Shown here: positions 1-10,879 of the stretch, in pieces
Position numbering within the stretch: the first letter of the stretch is position 1
Layout: each line of letters starts with the position of its first letter
DNA from: Phlyctochytrium arcticum
Lineage: Eukaryota > Chytridiomycota > Chytridiomycetes > Chytridiales > Chytridiaceae
Length of the DNA stretch: 64,000 nucleotides
NCBI GenBank assembly: GCA_025602905.1
Contig: JAHLKI010000001.1
Coordinates: forward strand, 2,232,001 to 2,296,000
Reading direction: 5' to 3'
The notes under the pieces: model-generated
The model's database searches: none
Told to the model about the DNA's origin: nothing
The model's input: only the letters and a program-made list of their open reading frames with translations
Program-made: the position numbers and the translations under genes

Positions 1-518
1 TTTTGCAGCGAGAAGGACGGCGCTCCAGCGATCAAGACATGGCCGAGGCTGCATTGGCCCTTCAGTTTCTCAGTGGTGGTGGCAGTTTGCCGCCATCAAG
101 TCTGCCATCAAGCGGGACAGTCGCAAATACTGCCGGTACATCCCGTCGTGCGGACGGTTCATCCCGAAAGAGGCCCTCCGAGGATACAGTGACACCACAG
201 CCCCCTCGAAAGATCCGACGTAACAACATTGGTGTTCTGACACCCACACCTACCCCAACTGCAAAAACAACCCCACAATCGACCAAATTCACAAAGTACG
301 TTGCGTGTGCGCAGCAGCCCAGTACACCACAATCCTGCTCTGGCATGAGTACTGCAATCGGCAACATCAAGCATACCTGTTTCTCATACTACTCAGTGTC
401 CCCAAGCTGTCGAGCGCTCACACATGAACCGTTTTACGCCCCGCCGCTTCCGTACGCGTATACCATTCCCTCATTGTGTCAACCATCTCCTGTAATTAAG
501 AGCACGCTGCCAGAATAA
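1..518 (+). CDS. 3' end of an unidentified low-complexity protein (partial)
   Basis: An open frame enters from the left edge and stops at 518, so the 5' part is missing. The visible 171 residues are rich in Ser, Thr, Pro and Gln. A short hydrophobic stretch (AALALQFLSGG) comes first, then a basic patch with KRPSED and PPRKIRR that could act as a nuclear localisation signal, then a Pro/Thr run. A good 5' splice site (GTACGT) lies near position 297, so the last third of this frame may really be intron and the true C-terminus may differ. I do not recognise the family. A nuclear regulatory protein would fit the composition, but that is a guess. Confidence 0.4.
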   Translation, partial: LQREGRRSSDQDMAEAALALQFLSGGGSLPPSSLPSSGTVANTAGTSRRADGSSRKRPSEDTVTPQPPRKIRRNNIGVLTPTPTPTAKTTPQSTKFTKYVACAQQPSTPQSCSGMSTAIGNIKHTCFSYYSVSPSCRALTHEPFYAPPLPYAYTIPSLCQPSPVIKSTLPE

Positions 519-727
519 ATGGCTGCCCGGCGTAACGGGCTTCGCTATTTATGTTAAAGTTTCATTTTAGACGCTGAAGACTCATCTATTTAAAACCCTT
601 TATACCTTCTCAAAATAATGCTACAAAGAATAATCGTGTGCACCGGAGATTCTTACTTACACATGACTTTATGACTTATTGATAGAGAATGAGGTAAATG
701 TAGTGCTTAGATGGAACGAAAACTATA

Positions 728-1972
728 TTACAACTTTGAGTACCCCGCGACACTGATCGTTGCTCCGCCGTCAATAGGTATGATGGCGCCAGTGATGTGA
801 GCGGAGGCTTTACTGCACAAGAACAAAGCCAAACCAGCCATATCCTCTGAGCAACCGATTCGACCTATCGCACGTGTCAACACAGGTCATCTAGTTGGAG
901 TGGGAACATCATCTTACCTAGAGGTTGCATCTTTTCCATGATATTACGTCCGTGTTCAATACCGAAACGCGTCATTCGAGACGGGAAAACACCTGGTGCA
1001 ATGGCATTGACGAGGATCTTGCGTCTATTACAACACCTTAGCTAGTCACTTGCAGCTTACAAAGATGTTAGCATACCGAGCCAGAGGGAGGGCTAATACC
1101 CGCGTCAAATGGTTGACCGCGGCCTTTGACGTTGCGTCTATTGCTAAGGGTCAGTATTGACGCGTTAGTGGCCAAATAAACTCAGAACGTACAAGACCAA
1201 GTTCCATTCCCGGGACCTGACAGAGCATCTTCTGCTGTACCCGCCGTGCCTGCTACGGAGCTATGGGGCCGTCTAAGGTTCTGCTCTGCTGTATGACTCG
1301 TCAATCAGGACTTGCCTAATGTTAATTACCCGGGCTGGGTCTACATTGCCATCAGCAGCTTTCTCGAGCAGGGGTAGGAGACTAAACAATGCTGTTGATC
1401 AAATGACCTGCATGGTAACACTTCTCGCCCAAACTTACGAGGTTGTCATGTAAAATAGACCCTTTACATTCAGAGCCATCAGACGATCCCATCCATTCGC
1501 TTCGTCAAAATTTTCAAGGCTGCTACCCCAGGACATGCCGGCGTTGTTCACCAGAATGTGTAGTTTTTGCTCGCGATCAGAGATTTGCTTGGCGAGTGCC
1601 TCAGCCTGTGCACGCGTTCCCAGGTCGGCCTGAAGAGGAATGCACTGCCCAGGTCCCATCGCTGTGAGCTCCTTGGCAGTTTCTTCAACTACCTCCTTCT
1701 TTCTCGAAGCGATATATACTGGCATGACGTTTCATCAGCAGAGAGCGATGGAAAGATTGAAACAAAGAACAAAAGGAGACCTACCTTTTGCTCCATTTTG
1801 AACTAATGATGCAGCAATCACTTTTCGTCCTGTCAGTATATGTCTTTGGACGGTTCACAAGTCCGACGGTAAACTTACTCTTGCCGATCCCGGTTCCACC
1901 CCCGGTAACTAGAGCAATCTTGCCCTGTACATTGAACAGATTTTTTGGCGAGAAGTCGGGAATGCCAGACAT
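728..1972 (-). CDS. short-chain dehydrogenase/reductase (SDR)
   Basis: NAD(P)-dependent oxidoreductase of the classical SDR family. The start is the ATG at 1972. Exon 1 carries the dinucleotide-binding motif TGGGTGIG, followed by an intron beginning GTAAGT. The exon at about 1435-1720 contains the cofactor-side segment VYIASRKKE and the structural NNAG motif. Further downstream PARVINI is readable, then a junction (donor GTACGT near 1203, acceptor near 1147) that rebuilds the catalytic Tyr-x3-Lys as YATSK. The last exon reads SAHITGAIIPIDGGATIS, the usual SDR C-terminal signature, and ends at the TAA at 728. The overall arrangement resembles the RhlG/3-oxoacyl-ACP-reductase-like SDRs common in fungi, but the substrate cannot be told from sequence. 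It is divergent from the gene starting at 2163, with only about 190 bp between the two starts. Confidence 0.85.
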
Positions 1973-2162
1973 TGTAAGAAAGTTTCTTCAGGAATTTACA
2001 ATTGCTGAGAAGTTGCAGGACAAATTCCCCGCGGCTCTGACTTTATAGTGCTCACCTCACGCGTATTAATTTACCCGAGGGCACGTGGGTAGATTCAGTT
2101 CCAAAATCAAAAATTTGTCGAGAGCAAAAATCGTCTCCGAGCGGCATTGCACCAACGACAAT

Positions 2163-2958
2163 ATGGGAAACCCAACACTTGACGCTGCTAGTATTGTCAA
2201 CGATGAAGAGGAGGATCTCGCTCTGGATGAGGAAGGCAAGCGATGGCTAGCTGATAAAATTGAGGAAGAAGCGGTAACCTTGTGGCATTGGAATCGACGA
2301 CGGACCCTTGGGTTCATTATGAACTAAAAAATTTCGTAGATCCGCCTTCGGAAAGCCGGTGTAAAGCCGCTGGTCCTATCGGTAAACTCAAGAAGTAATG
2401 GTTGTTATTACTCTTGTACTGAGTTTCCTATGAAAGGTCAAGAATTTCGGCGTCGTTCGGCAAGACGACCATTATCCCCCATTGGTGATTAACCGCTTGG
2501 AGGTACGGCATATCACAGGTCCCAAAGAGACTGTACTCATATACAATGCAGATTGATACTGGATTTGATTTTGGGAAACGGATAAAACAGGTAGGTTTTC
2601 GGGGTAGACATGGCCCCTCTACAATGAAGGGCTCACATCTTTTTCCAGTTAATGGTATCTGATTCAATCGACTTTCCGCTTCGAGAGGGATTCCGCTATT
2701 GCAATGTAAGAGTACAACATGTACGGGAGACGTTCGCTATCTCTAAACTAGTGGATTGTTCTGTAGCTCGTGCTTCTTACGGAAGTTCTGGAAGTGCCAT
2801 TACTGGTCCCATATGTATATCCCTCTGCCCTATTGAAAGAGGACGAATCTGCGACCTTGAAGCGATCTTTGATTAAGAATGACTTGAGAGAGTGGTTGCT
2901 GATCAACTCGAAACACCAACGAAGCCGGCAATCGATCAGCGAATTTCACGATGTTTAA
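2163..2958 (+). CDS. unknown six-exon protein, 168 aa
   Basis: Six exons (2163-2273, 2340-2381, 2437-2502, 2552-2590, 2649-2705, 2767-2958) join with every intron in phase 0 and with GT-AG borders, giving a 168-residue protein. That consistency is hard to get by chance, so I treat it as a real gene although no single exon looks like much. The N-terminus is acidic (NDEEEDLALDEEG) and leads into a helix (KRWLADKIEEEA). The middle reads like an alternating strand domain (KPLVLSVKNFGVV, YPPLVINRLEIDTGFDFG). The C-terminal exon is hydrophobic and then basic (VLEVPLLVPYVYPSALL, then KHQRSRQS). No signal peptide or clear membrane span is seen. I do not recognise the family. It is divergent from the SDR gene and tail-to-tail with the gene ending at 3020. 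Confidence 0.6.
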
Positions 2959-3019
2959 GCGAAAACCCCAGGTGCTTTGCGTCGGTCGCAACCGACCACC
3001 ACTGAGCCTGTGATGCTCA

Positions 3020-6000
3020 CTACATGCAGACCCCACAACCCGCTGTGAGGGACGTTGAGACCACGTTGCAGGAGGTTAATTGGCTACAGAAGCCATTCGA
3101 GTCTGGAATTGGTCCTGTCAAACCAGTATTGCCTCCAAGATTCCTGCAAATATTTGCTGTTAGTTCTAAAAAGCGCCTGAACACCAGTTGGAACTCACAA
3201 ATCTGTCAAAACAGAAAGATTTTGCAAACTGGTGGGCAGGGCTCCAGTAAGGCCAACGGTATTGAGCGTTAAGGAATTTAAAGATGCATGCCATACGGAA
3301 ACACTTGTGTCGCCGATCCATGTTGGGAATGAACCGAATGGTGGAGCAGGTGGAGTAGTGAAGAACAGCGAGCTGTAAAGATAATACATTTGCGTTAGTG
3401 TCTATCCTCCCGGTGAGAAACATGGCCTGCTGCCTGTTACTTACAATGTAGTCAATGGGACTGGCGCGAGGTTTTGTAAATTGCTTGGAGTTATCGCCGC
3501 ATCTCCTATAATGCTAATAGAAATGATAAGTGGCGGAGCATGACCGGCAAACTTTGACAAAATACATACATTGAACGAATCGTGGTGGAGGGCACTGCAG
3601 GAAACGCTACGTCCCAATTGCCCTGCAACTTTCTGTAACAAACGACAAAGACAATGTAAGACCAACATGCTCAATTGGACCCAACCGGCGAAAAAACTTA
3701 CACATTTTTGAGATGCGGTAATGACCACAAACTCGGATCGATTACTAGGCCGGAAGGAGCTCCCAGTGTAGAGACTTCCCTTTAGATTAAGCCAATTCAG
3801 TACCTGAGCACTATCCCGCCCGACATGAATAAGCCACTTACAGGTATTCCAGATAAACCAACTTTCCCATGTAGGACGGGTATCCGCCGGGAAGGTCCGA
3901 GGCCAGCGACCTGGAATACAACACGCGTTAATATTTCGAATTTTCGAAAATGGAATGATTAGTCAGGCGGCTTAGGTGGGAGACACTCACATTTCTGTGA
4001 CCTTGCCATCTACGCAGGTCAGCGTCGCTAAGCCGTCCTGCCAGTCGGCGCAAACATTCAACGAACTCATCCAGCCCGACCACCCTTCGTTGGTGTCAAG
4101 GGAAAATTGACCAAGTAGGCATACTTGCATGACATCGGACGTTAGGATCCCGACATCAGCCACGCAATCCGCACATGAAGGGCCAACCGCGCTTAGGAAC
4201 GCGGTAGGATTCAGACTTGAAGCCATTTGCTGGGAGCAGCTTTCGCGGACAGCAATTTCTGCTGGATCAAGAGGGTCATTGATGTTCTTGCCGTTGCCTG
4301 CAAACGACCGGCGTAATACAGGGGTAGAAGCGGGCGCTGCTGTACTGGAGGTCGCGCTCGCCCTTGTTAATTCCGTGGTCGATGGAACTAGTGTGGTTGT
4401 CGTCGTCTCAGTTGTTGTCGTGGATACGACTGTCGTTGTCGAATCATGCGTCGATGAAGGTAAATCTGCAGTCGTTGTCGATTCAGCGGTCGTTAAAGAT
4501 CCTAAAGAAGTCGTTGACGAATCTGGTACTGTCGTTGTTGTTGTAGTAGTATCTGAAGTGGTAGTTTGAACGATGGCCAACGTTGTCGTAGATTCGGTTG
4601 TTGATGGGGCTAGACTAGTGGTGGTAGATTCCGTTGTTGGAGGTGCTGTGGTGGTGGGTGATTCAGTTGTTGTTGAGGCTACTATAGTGGTGGTAGATTC
4701 GGTTGTGATTGAAGGTAATGTAGTGGTGGTGGGTTCACTTGTCGTTGATGCACTTGTTGATGAAGCTACTATAGTGGTGGTAGATTCGCTTGTGCTTGGA
4801 GCTAATGTAGTGGTGGTGGGTTCAGTCGTCACTGATGCACTTGTTGATGAAGCTACTGTAGTGGTGCTAATTTCACTTGTCGTCGATTGAGTTCTTGATG
4901 GAGTTATTGTACTTGTGGAAGCTTCTGTTATTGACAGAGCTACTGTACTGGTGGTAGGTTCACTTGTGGAGCTTGACGTTGAGTCCGGTACTGATGTGGT
5001 CGACGCGTCGGTCGTGATGGTAGAACTCTCTGTGGTCTGGATAAGTGTACTACTACTCTGTACAAAGCTAGAAGTGGAATCGCTACTCGTAGCATGCGTT
5101 GTACTAGAATCTACTCCAGTACTAGATATCGTACTCGTTGAAGCATAAGTGGTTGTGCTACTTGACACTAGGAGAGCCATGGTGGTGGTTTCGCTGTGTG
5201 TGAATGAGCTGGTCCCTTCAGAGGAAAAGGTAGGTGCTGAGGCCGTGGTACTGGTCGCGTCGGTTGACGTTGTAGTGGAAATCAAACCCATGGTACTCGA
5301 CCCGCTCGAAGCCGTTAACGGTGCCGATGTGATCGTGGCTTCGCTCGACGTTACCGACGCCGTTGAATCCGTGGCAAGAGTACTGCTGGTGGTAGAAAGG
5401 GTTGCTGAAAGGGATAATGCTCCGTCCGATGAACTGATACGCATTGTACTACTGGAAATACCGGTCAACATAGTGTTTGTAACTGACGCGGTTGCACTAG
5501 ACGCAGTCAAAATCACTGCGTATTGACCATCAACTGTAGTAGTAGAACTGTACGCAGTGGACGTTCCCGTACCACTGGAACTGTATGATGCTGATTCCGT
5601 GCCACTGGCACTGCTGGCGGATGAAGCAGTGCTTGAGCCATGCCCTACATAGGCAGGAGCGGAAGTGGAAGAAGCACTCTCGGTGGTGCTTCCATGAGTG
5701 CTTGATGTTGCTGCGGACAATATCGCCGTTGCTGATGATGATGATGATGCTATTGTATTTGTCGTTCCGGCATTCTGATATGCGGAGGTTGTGATTACAG
5801 TAGATACAGATGACACACTTTGGGTTGGGGAGCTGGTAATAGATCCCGAAGATGAAACACTATAAGTAGGGGTGCTAGAGATTAAAATCTCCGTACTTGT
5901 GCCCGGCGACCCCGCATGAGAGCTGGATGACGATGGAGAGGGCACTGTACTTGTCGCAATGACAAGATTTGAAATGGTGGTGTATACCGAGGTTGTAGTA

Positions 6001-8614
6001 GGAGATGCCGACAGTCGGTTTGTGGTCGTGGTCGTACCTAGAGAACTATCAAAACCGGCTCCTAGGGTACTCCGGCTAGTGGACCCGATATTCGAAATTG
6101 TGCTTGGAGCAGCATGCGGTTCCTGTGATGAGCTGCCCAAGGGAATTGTGGACGTGATGCTCGCCACAAATGATGGAGCAGTTGTTAATGTATGACCTCT
6201 ACTGGTAGTGGTAGATAGTGAAGACCCCGGAGTCCTTGTGGAATTTGGGAATTTTAAATCTGCTAGTTTGGCCAGGGCGCTTTTGGTTGTGATTGAATCT
6301 TTGACCACCGCGACATTGATGACTGTAAGGTTTGTCACAAACAACAAAAGGAATATGGCCAGGCACAGCGATCCGCAGATTGTACCAAGGCACGATTTGG
6401 GCGAGCACCTGCGACCATGGGAGCGGTCCGTGGCGCAGGCGCGGGGCTTCGAAGGATCCTTGGGCTTGCTTTTCCAAGAAAGCCAAGGAAAAAACCGAAA
6501 TCGCTTGCGTGTGCCCATCAGGTCGTACACTTCCACTGTTGCAGTCAAGTCTTCCTTACTGGCCTTGCCCACCCAGTTGCTCCCTTTCCCAGTCTTTATA
6601 TTTGCCGACTGACTTGAAGGGGACTTGGTGGTATGTTGTGTCTTCTCCTCCAACTCGTCAATGATGATTGTGGGGACACCGGTGTCGTGATTTATCGGAT
6701 TGGTAAGAATGTTACCTTTCTTTAGTTCTACGCTCTTATTATTCGGATCACTGATATCTAAAGGTGTGGGACCCCAGTCCACAACGAATGAGGGTTGTCC
6801 AGTCGGTAGTGCAGAGAAGGGTACCTTCCCGATTCCTTCATCATCCCACGGAGCAGATTGAATGGAGAGTGCTTGATTCTGTTCCCGGAAATATGGATTC
6901 ATGTCTCCCCGTGTGTTGGTGGACCTTACAACCTCCATATTATTTGATGATGCATTAGTGTAAGCTTGTGTCGAAGAGATCATAGTTCGGGAATGATTTG
7001 CGCTAGTAATCTCCATGCTTTGAATTGGGACGTTGCTGTCCGCTTGTAACCGGGCATATGTAGGTACATTGGCAGGTGGCATCATTTCTCTTAACCCCGT
7101 AACATGCGTGTCGGGACCAGTCCTGTTCAGCAACTCTAAAGAACCCATATAATCTTGACCGAGAAGCGTCCCTACCCCACTGGGCCTACTCTCCACTTTT
7201 GTACTTTCTCGCTCGGTTACTCGTGAACCATATGCCGGCTCATTTGTAGCGGCGAATAATTGTGGGTTGCTGCCCTCCGCAAGAGCGCCGGATGACCCCC
7301 AAGAATCTTGAGCACGCAAGGCTTTATGTCGAATCTGGCGTTCGACCAGCTCGTTCACCAAACGCTCGTCGTTCTGCTGTAAAGAGGCCAGACTTGACTG
7401 ACTGTAAGTAGGATTACGCGTCGAATCTCTGACTGTCTGTTTGCTTAGCGCGGGTGATGCTGATAATGCTTGAGGAGAGAACCAACCTAGTTCGTCAAGC
7501 CCGCGCTGCTCTTTTCGCGATGCAAGCATTCCTTGTCGTTGCATCATCTCCAGCACCGCTGCATCACAGACAGAATGGTTGGCGAGGCTAGCAGATGCTT
7601 GGTTGAGGCTCTCCATTTCCCTTGCCTGTGGTACTAGAGAAGATACGCCCTCTCGGAGGACCATTGTCCCATAATCTGCATCTCGTGAATGGACAGATGT
7701 CATGGAGCTGTCGAGGATCATGGCCGCGATACCATGGGCATCATCGTGATGCTGCGCCGTACTGGCCTTCGGCTGCGTTAGGCTATCACGCCCAGTCGAC
7801 CCGTACGTTGCAACTGCAGGTAGATCGCGATGAATCATCGTCTCGGTAGCGCCAGCAAATAAATCATCCTCCACCACTGGGTGGGGATCCGCGAAGATGT
7901 TTAGTGATGTGTTGCTAGTACTGATAATTTGCGAGCGTACTGCTCGCACCCGCTGCTCCGCTGATACTCGTCCAGTCCTTGGCTGGGAAGGGTTGAAGCC
8001 ATAAGGGTCCAGCAGCGCTACCGTTGCATCAAAAGGTTCTCGGCGCAGCGTTGACCTGAGATCCTTATCATCTCCGGTGACCGTTTGACGCTCACCCCCC
8101 AACCTATCGTCGTTAAGGTAGTATGGGTTGGCATTCTCGCTCTCAATAACTCTATGCTCGTGATGTGGCTGCACTCCCTCCGAATGAGCTGCCACCGTAA
8201 CCGTCCCGATCTGAGTGAGGCTTTGGTGGGGGTTTTCCAATCCAGACTGGAACACATCATCATCATCCCTTCTATCGCGTTTGGAGGCAAATTCCAAAGT
8301 CCCGGCCGGGGGATCGCCCAAAGTTTGGACAGGCAACCCGTGCGCTTTTGACAACCGTTGCTCGCTGGGCTGCTGCGCCCTGGTAAAGCGAGTTTTTGTT
8401 TCTGAATGTTCCTCGGTCGGACCCTTCCAGGCCGTTGGTTCCAGATTGTCTCCCCTGGTGTGGCGGGGCTTCCAGGGTGGCTCAGAGACTCGAGGTTCTA
8501 CGGCTGGCCGCGGGACTGGCACTACGAACCGTGGATACTTTAGAAACTTGAAGGCTTACAGAAGGATTGGTAATAAATAACCTTTGTTCTCGACGTTCTG
8601 ACCGATGGTCTCAT
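3020..8614 (-). CDS. giant membrane protein: cytoplasmic tail, TM, mucin-like stalk, C-terminal LRRs
   Basis: The main exon is open from 8522 to about 3988 (1511 codons). Its first ~690 residues are polar and probably cytosolic. Near residues 700-735 there is a basic flank and then a hydrophobic span (GSLCLAIFLLLFVTNLTVI), a signal-anchor. Then come about 650 residues almost entirely of Ser and Thr with Pro (O-glycosylated, wall-spanning stalk) and a Cys-containing segment (PSCADCVADVG, NVCADWQ). Six introns follow, the junctions I could resolve being phase 2, and the small exons encode plant-type leucine-rich repeats (LVIDPSLWSLPHLKNV, LTLNTVGLTGALPTSLQNL, LNLGGNTGLTGPIP), ending in a Cys-rich tail (CSQLTSC, GCGVCM) and TAG at 3020. 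The inferred orientation is N-in/C-out. The main exon has no ATG; I suggest exon 1 at 8614 with a 38-nt intron, which is uncertain. A wall-sensing or adhesion receptor role is inference only. Confidence 0.7.
4574..4900 (-). repeat. degenerate Thr/Ser minisatellite coding for the stalk
   Basis: Within the stalk-coding exon, units encoding variants of STTTIVASSTSASTTSEP and TTTLAPSTSE recur several times with diverged third positions. The repeats are in frame and look like old internal duplications, typical of mucin-like surface proteins whose stalk length varies between strains. Confidence 0.6.
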
Positions 8615-8708
8615 CACGGAGGTCCCGGAGGTCCTGGGGGCTACCGGTGGCAGTAGAGTCCTAAAAGCATTTAGTCGGATCAGTAATAACCCAGATTTTG
8701 ATAACTCT

Positions 8709-9843
8709 TCAGTAAAAAATTAGACATGCCTTTTCCGCGCGTGTCTGTCGCTCATTCTCGACAAAACCAACTTCTACGCGTCGGTAGCTTGGAATGGGAA
8801 CTTCCCGCGGCGGCGAGCTTGCAATCTGGAAAAATATTTTGTTAAATTACATCTCAGAATGTAAAATCAGTGTTTACCTTTGACGAACCGGGTCCTGCGA
8901 CCGATGATACGGGAGCACTTTTTGCTGCTTGAGACGGCTGCTGCTGATGAGAAGTCATGCATTCTCCAAGGTTAGAAATCTCCAACGTCAGGCAGTTTAG
9001 CAATTTGAACAATTGGACGGCGCATCCAAGTGTAGGGGCTCCGCCTTGGTCCAGGAACAGCCATTCATTGTTTCTCAAACTAAACAGAACTTATCAAAAT
9101 TGAAAAGAAAAAAAAAGTCAGGTCCTTTTGTGAATTTTTTTCCGTCCTTGGTTCTTACTTTTCTCAATCACTGTTATTCTGTCGATGAGCTCACTGTGAT
9201 ATTCCCGCGTAGAAGTTTTGTCTGCTTCCTGCTTGGCTGCTTGGAGAAAGCGTTCTGCTGCCTTGACGATCAATGCGGCTTGCTGAGGGTCGGCAGCCAC
9301 TACAGAAGGGGCTCCAGGAGATTCCTGATTTGATGGGATGTGCGATGAAGTAGAGGGTCGCGCCAAGGATATTTGGTCTGCGGAACTACCCTCCAGTACA
9401 GGATTCGTGGTAGTAGCGGCGAGTTTCGAACTATCACCTTGGGAAATCTTTTCAGGTCCCAGTTGACTGACAGTCGCCGTTTCCTTTCCCTTTGCAGTGG
9501 ATGCAGGTGCCTTAAACTGTGCATCGAACGGCCGCTCAGTCTTTCCCTCATTGCTCAGATCGACATCGCCCACTATGTGTGCCAATGGCCTAGCAATTGA
9601 GGTATCATCCAATTCCGCATTTCCCCCTTCCAGCGCTGCAATCATCTTGGATACCCATCCCCTCGACTCCAAAATCCGCAATGTCCGCGCAGGATGCGGG
9701 GAAGCCTTTGTCTGCCCCAAAAGCTTTTGTATAACGTCTTGATCTGTCTCATTGGGGGTACTAACTATCAGTTTGTTGACGTCCGCTACCGAAGTTTCTC
9801 TGGCGTCCAAATCCAAATTGCTTGACTCATCGATTTCGTCCAT
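8709..9843 (-). CDS. unknown protein, 337 aa, low-complexity middle
   Basis: Three exons (9843-9159, 9089-8878, 8825-8709) join in phase to give 337 residues. The N-terminal ~75 residues are charged and helical and contain RTLRILESRGWVSKMIAALEGG. The middle (~80-185) is Ser/Ala/Pro-rich and looks disordered. A helical region follows (QQAALIVKAAERFLQAAKQEAD) and runs into YHSELIDRITVIEKILFSLRNNEW across the first junction; the second exon then carries LDQGGAPTLGCAVQLFKLLN. The 5' splice site of intron 1 (GTAAGA) and acceptor TAAG at 9090 are needed to keep the frame open. I do not recognise the family. The amphipathic C-terminal half suggests a coiled-coil complex subunit. The predicted end lies about 95 bp before the putative start of the giant LRR protein on the same strand. 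Confidence 0.55.
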
Positions 9844-10879
9844 ACCCCAAAGTCAACGCTTGAGATATTCCAACAACTCTCGACATCAGGTTTCTGCTAC
9901 TTAGCCAAGTTCTATAAAGAATACTTGTTGATGCTTGGTCAGATTTCCATGCAGCAGCATACATCCAAGTAAAACTGCGACGATTTCCGTTCATTTTAAT
10001 TGTAAGCGACTTTGCAATCGATTATAATGAACTATTCCGGAGCTGGAAGAGTGTCTCAAAGGGCGATACAAAAGCAGAAATGGTATTATCCAGTCTTGTG
10101 AGTGTTACATATATACTTTCTCTGTTCTGTTCAGTGTTCTGTTTATTTTCAAGCCATCTCGGCCAGATCCGGCCCGCCATTATTGCTTCAGAACCACCGC
10201 CCGGCTTGGAGGAGGGAGCGTCTCGGGCGAGGTAATATCCGGTTTGGAGGAGTAAATGTGCAGATCTTGGGTGCGTATCGGGGGTGCGTATCGGGCGAAG
10301 AGGTACTTTTATGCTATACAGTAAATCTTCGGAACGCGGATTGACGTTCCGCTAAGATGACCTAAGGAGACCTAGGTCCACGGTCCAATGGCGCGTGTTG
10401 GCGTACCCCCTACCACGACCCCCGGCGAGTCGGCGCGACCCCCTGCCATGTATATATATATACGTCCGCTCCTCCGAGGAAGCGAGGATAATGCGGGCGT
10501 TTTTATTCCGTACCATGAAAATTACTATTCCGTGGGTGCGTATCGGGCGTAGAAGGGTTTAAGGAACATCCGGTGATAGCGCTTACAAAGAGGATCCTAC
10601 CTTACCGCTTCTGTGGATTCGATCACCAACTGGCATTTGGCTCCCCCCCCCCCCACCAGGGATAAGCAAATCGCTGGGAAGGGGCCAAAGGGTATGCGAT
10701 TGCAACTTCTGTCGAATTATGCATTCCACGTGTGGACAAAATAAGAGGGCATGTGGTATATTGGGGGTATGGACGAAACAGGATATCAGCAGAATTGGTT
10801 GTCAAAGCTTCCAAAGAAAGTACACATGGCATGGTGTGAAAGCCCCGACGACATTTGATAATAAAACATTCTCACAAAA
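9844..10879. other. 1-kb intergenic region with short direct repeats
   Basis: No coding segment could be supported here. The stretch contains three copies of a GC-rich 14-16-mer (annotated separately), a (TA)n run near 10450 and a C-tract near 10645. It separates the divergent starts of the unknown gene ending at 9843 and the HMG-box gene and must hold the promoters of both. Confidence 0.6.
10269..10549 (+). repeat. three copies of GGGTGCGTATCGGGCG-like repeat
   Basis: Copies start at 10269 (first 14 bases only), 10282 and 10534. The first two are almost in tandem; the last two match over all 16 bases. They lie upstream of the HMG-box gene. They could be remnants of a mobile element or protein-binding sites; nothing else marks them. 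Confidence 0.6.

Noticed and set aside
4129..6195. Long Val-rich plus-strand frames
   Set aside because: Antisense shadows of the Ser/Thr stalk exon; GTT/GTG codons are complements of Thr and Ser codons in the real gene.
8556..8680. Extra C-terminal exon for the gene at 8709-9843 using a GC donor
   Set aside because: The plain reading stops at 8709; the alternative needs a rare donor and overlaps the proposed first exon of the LRR protein.
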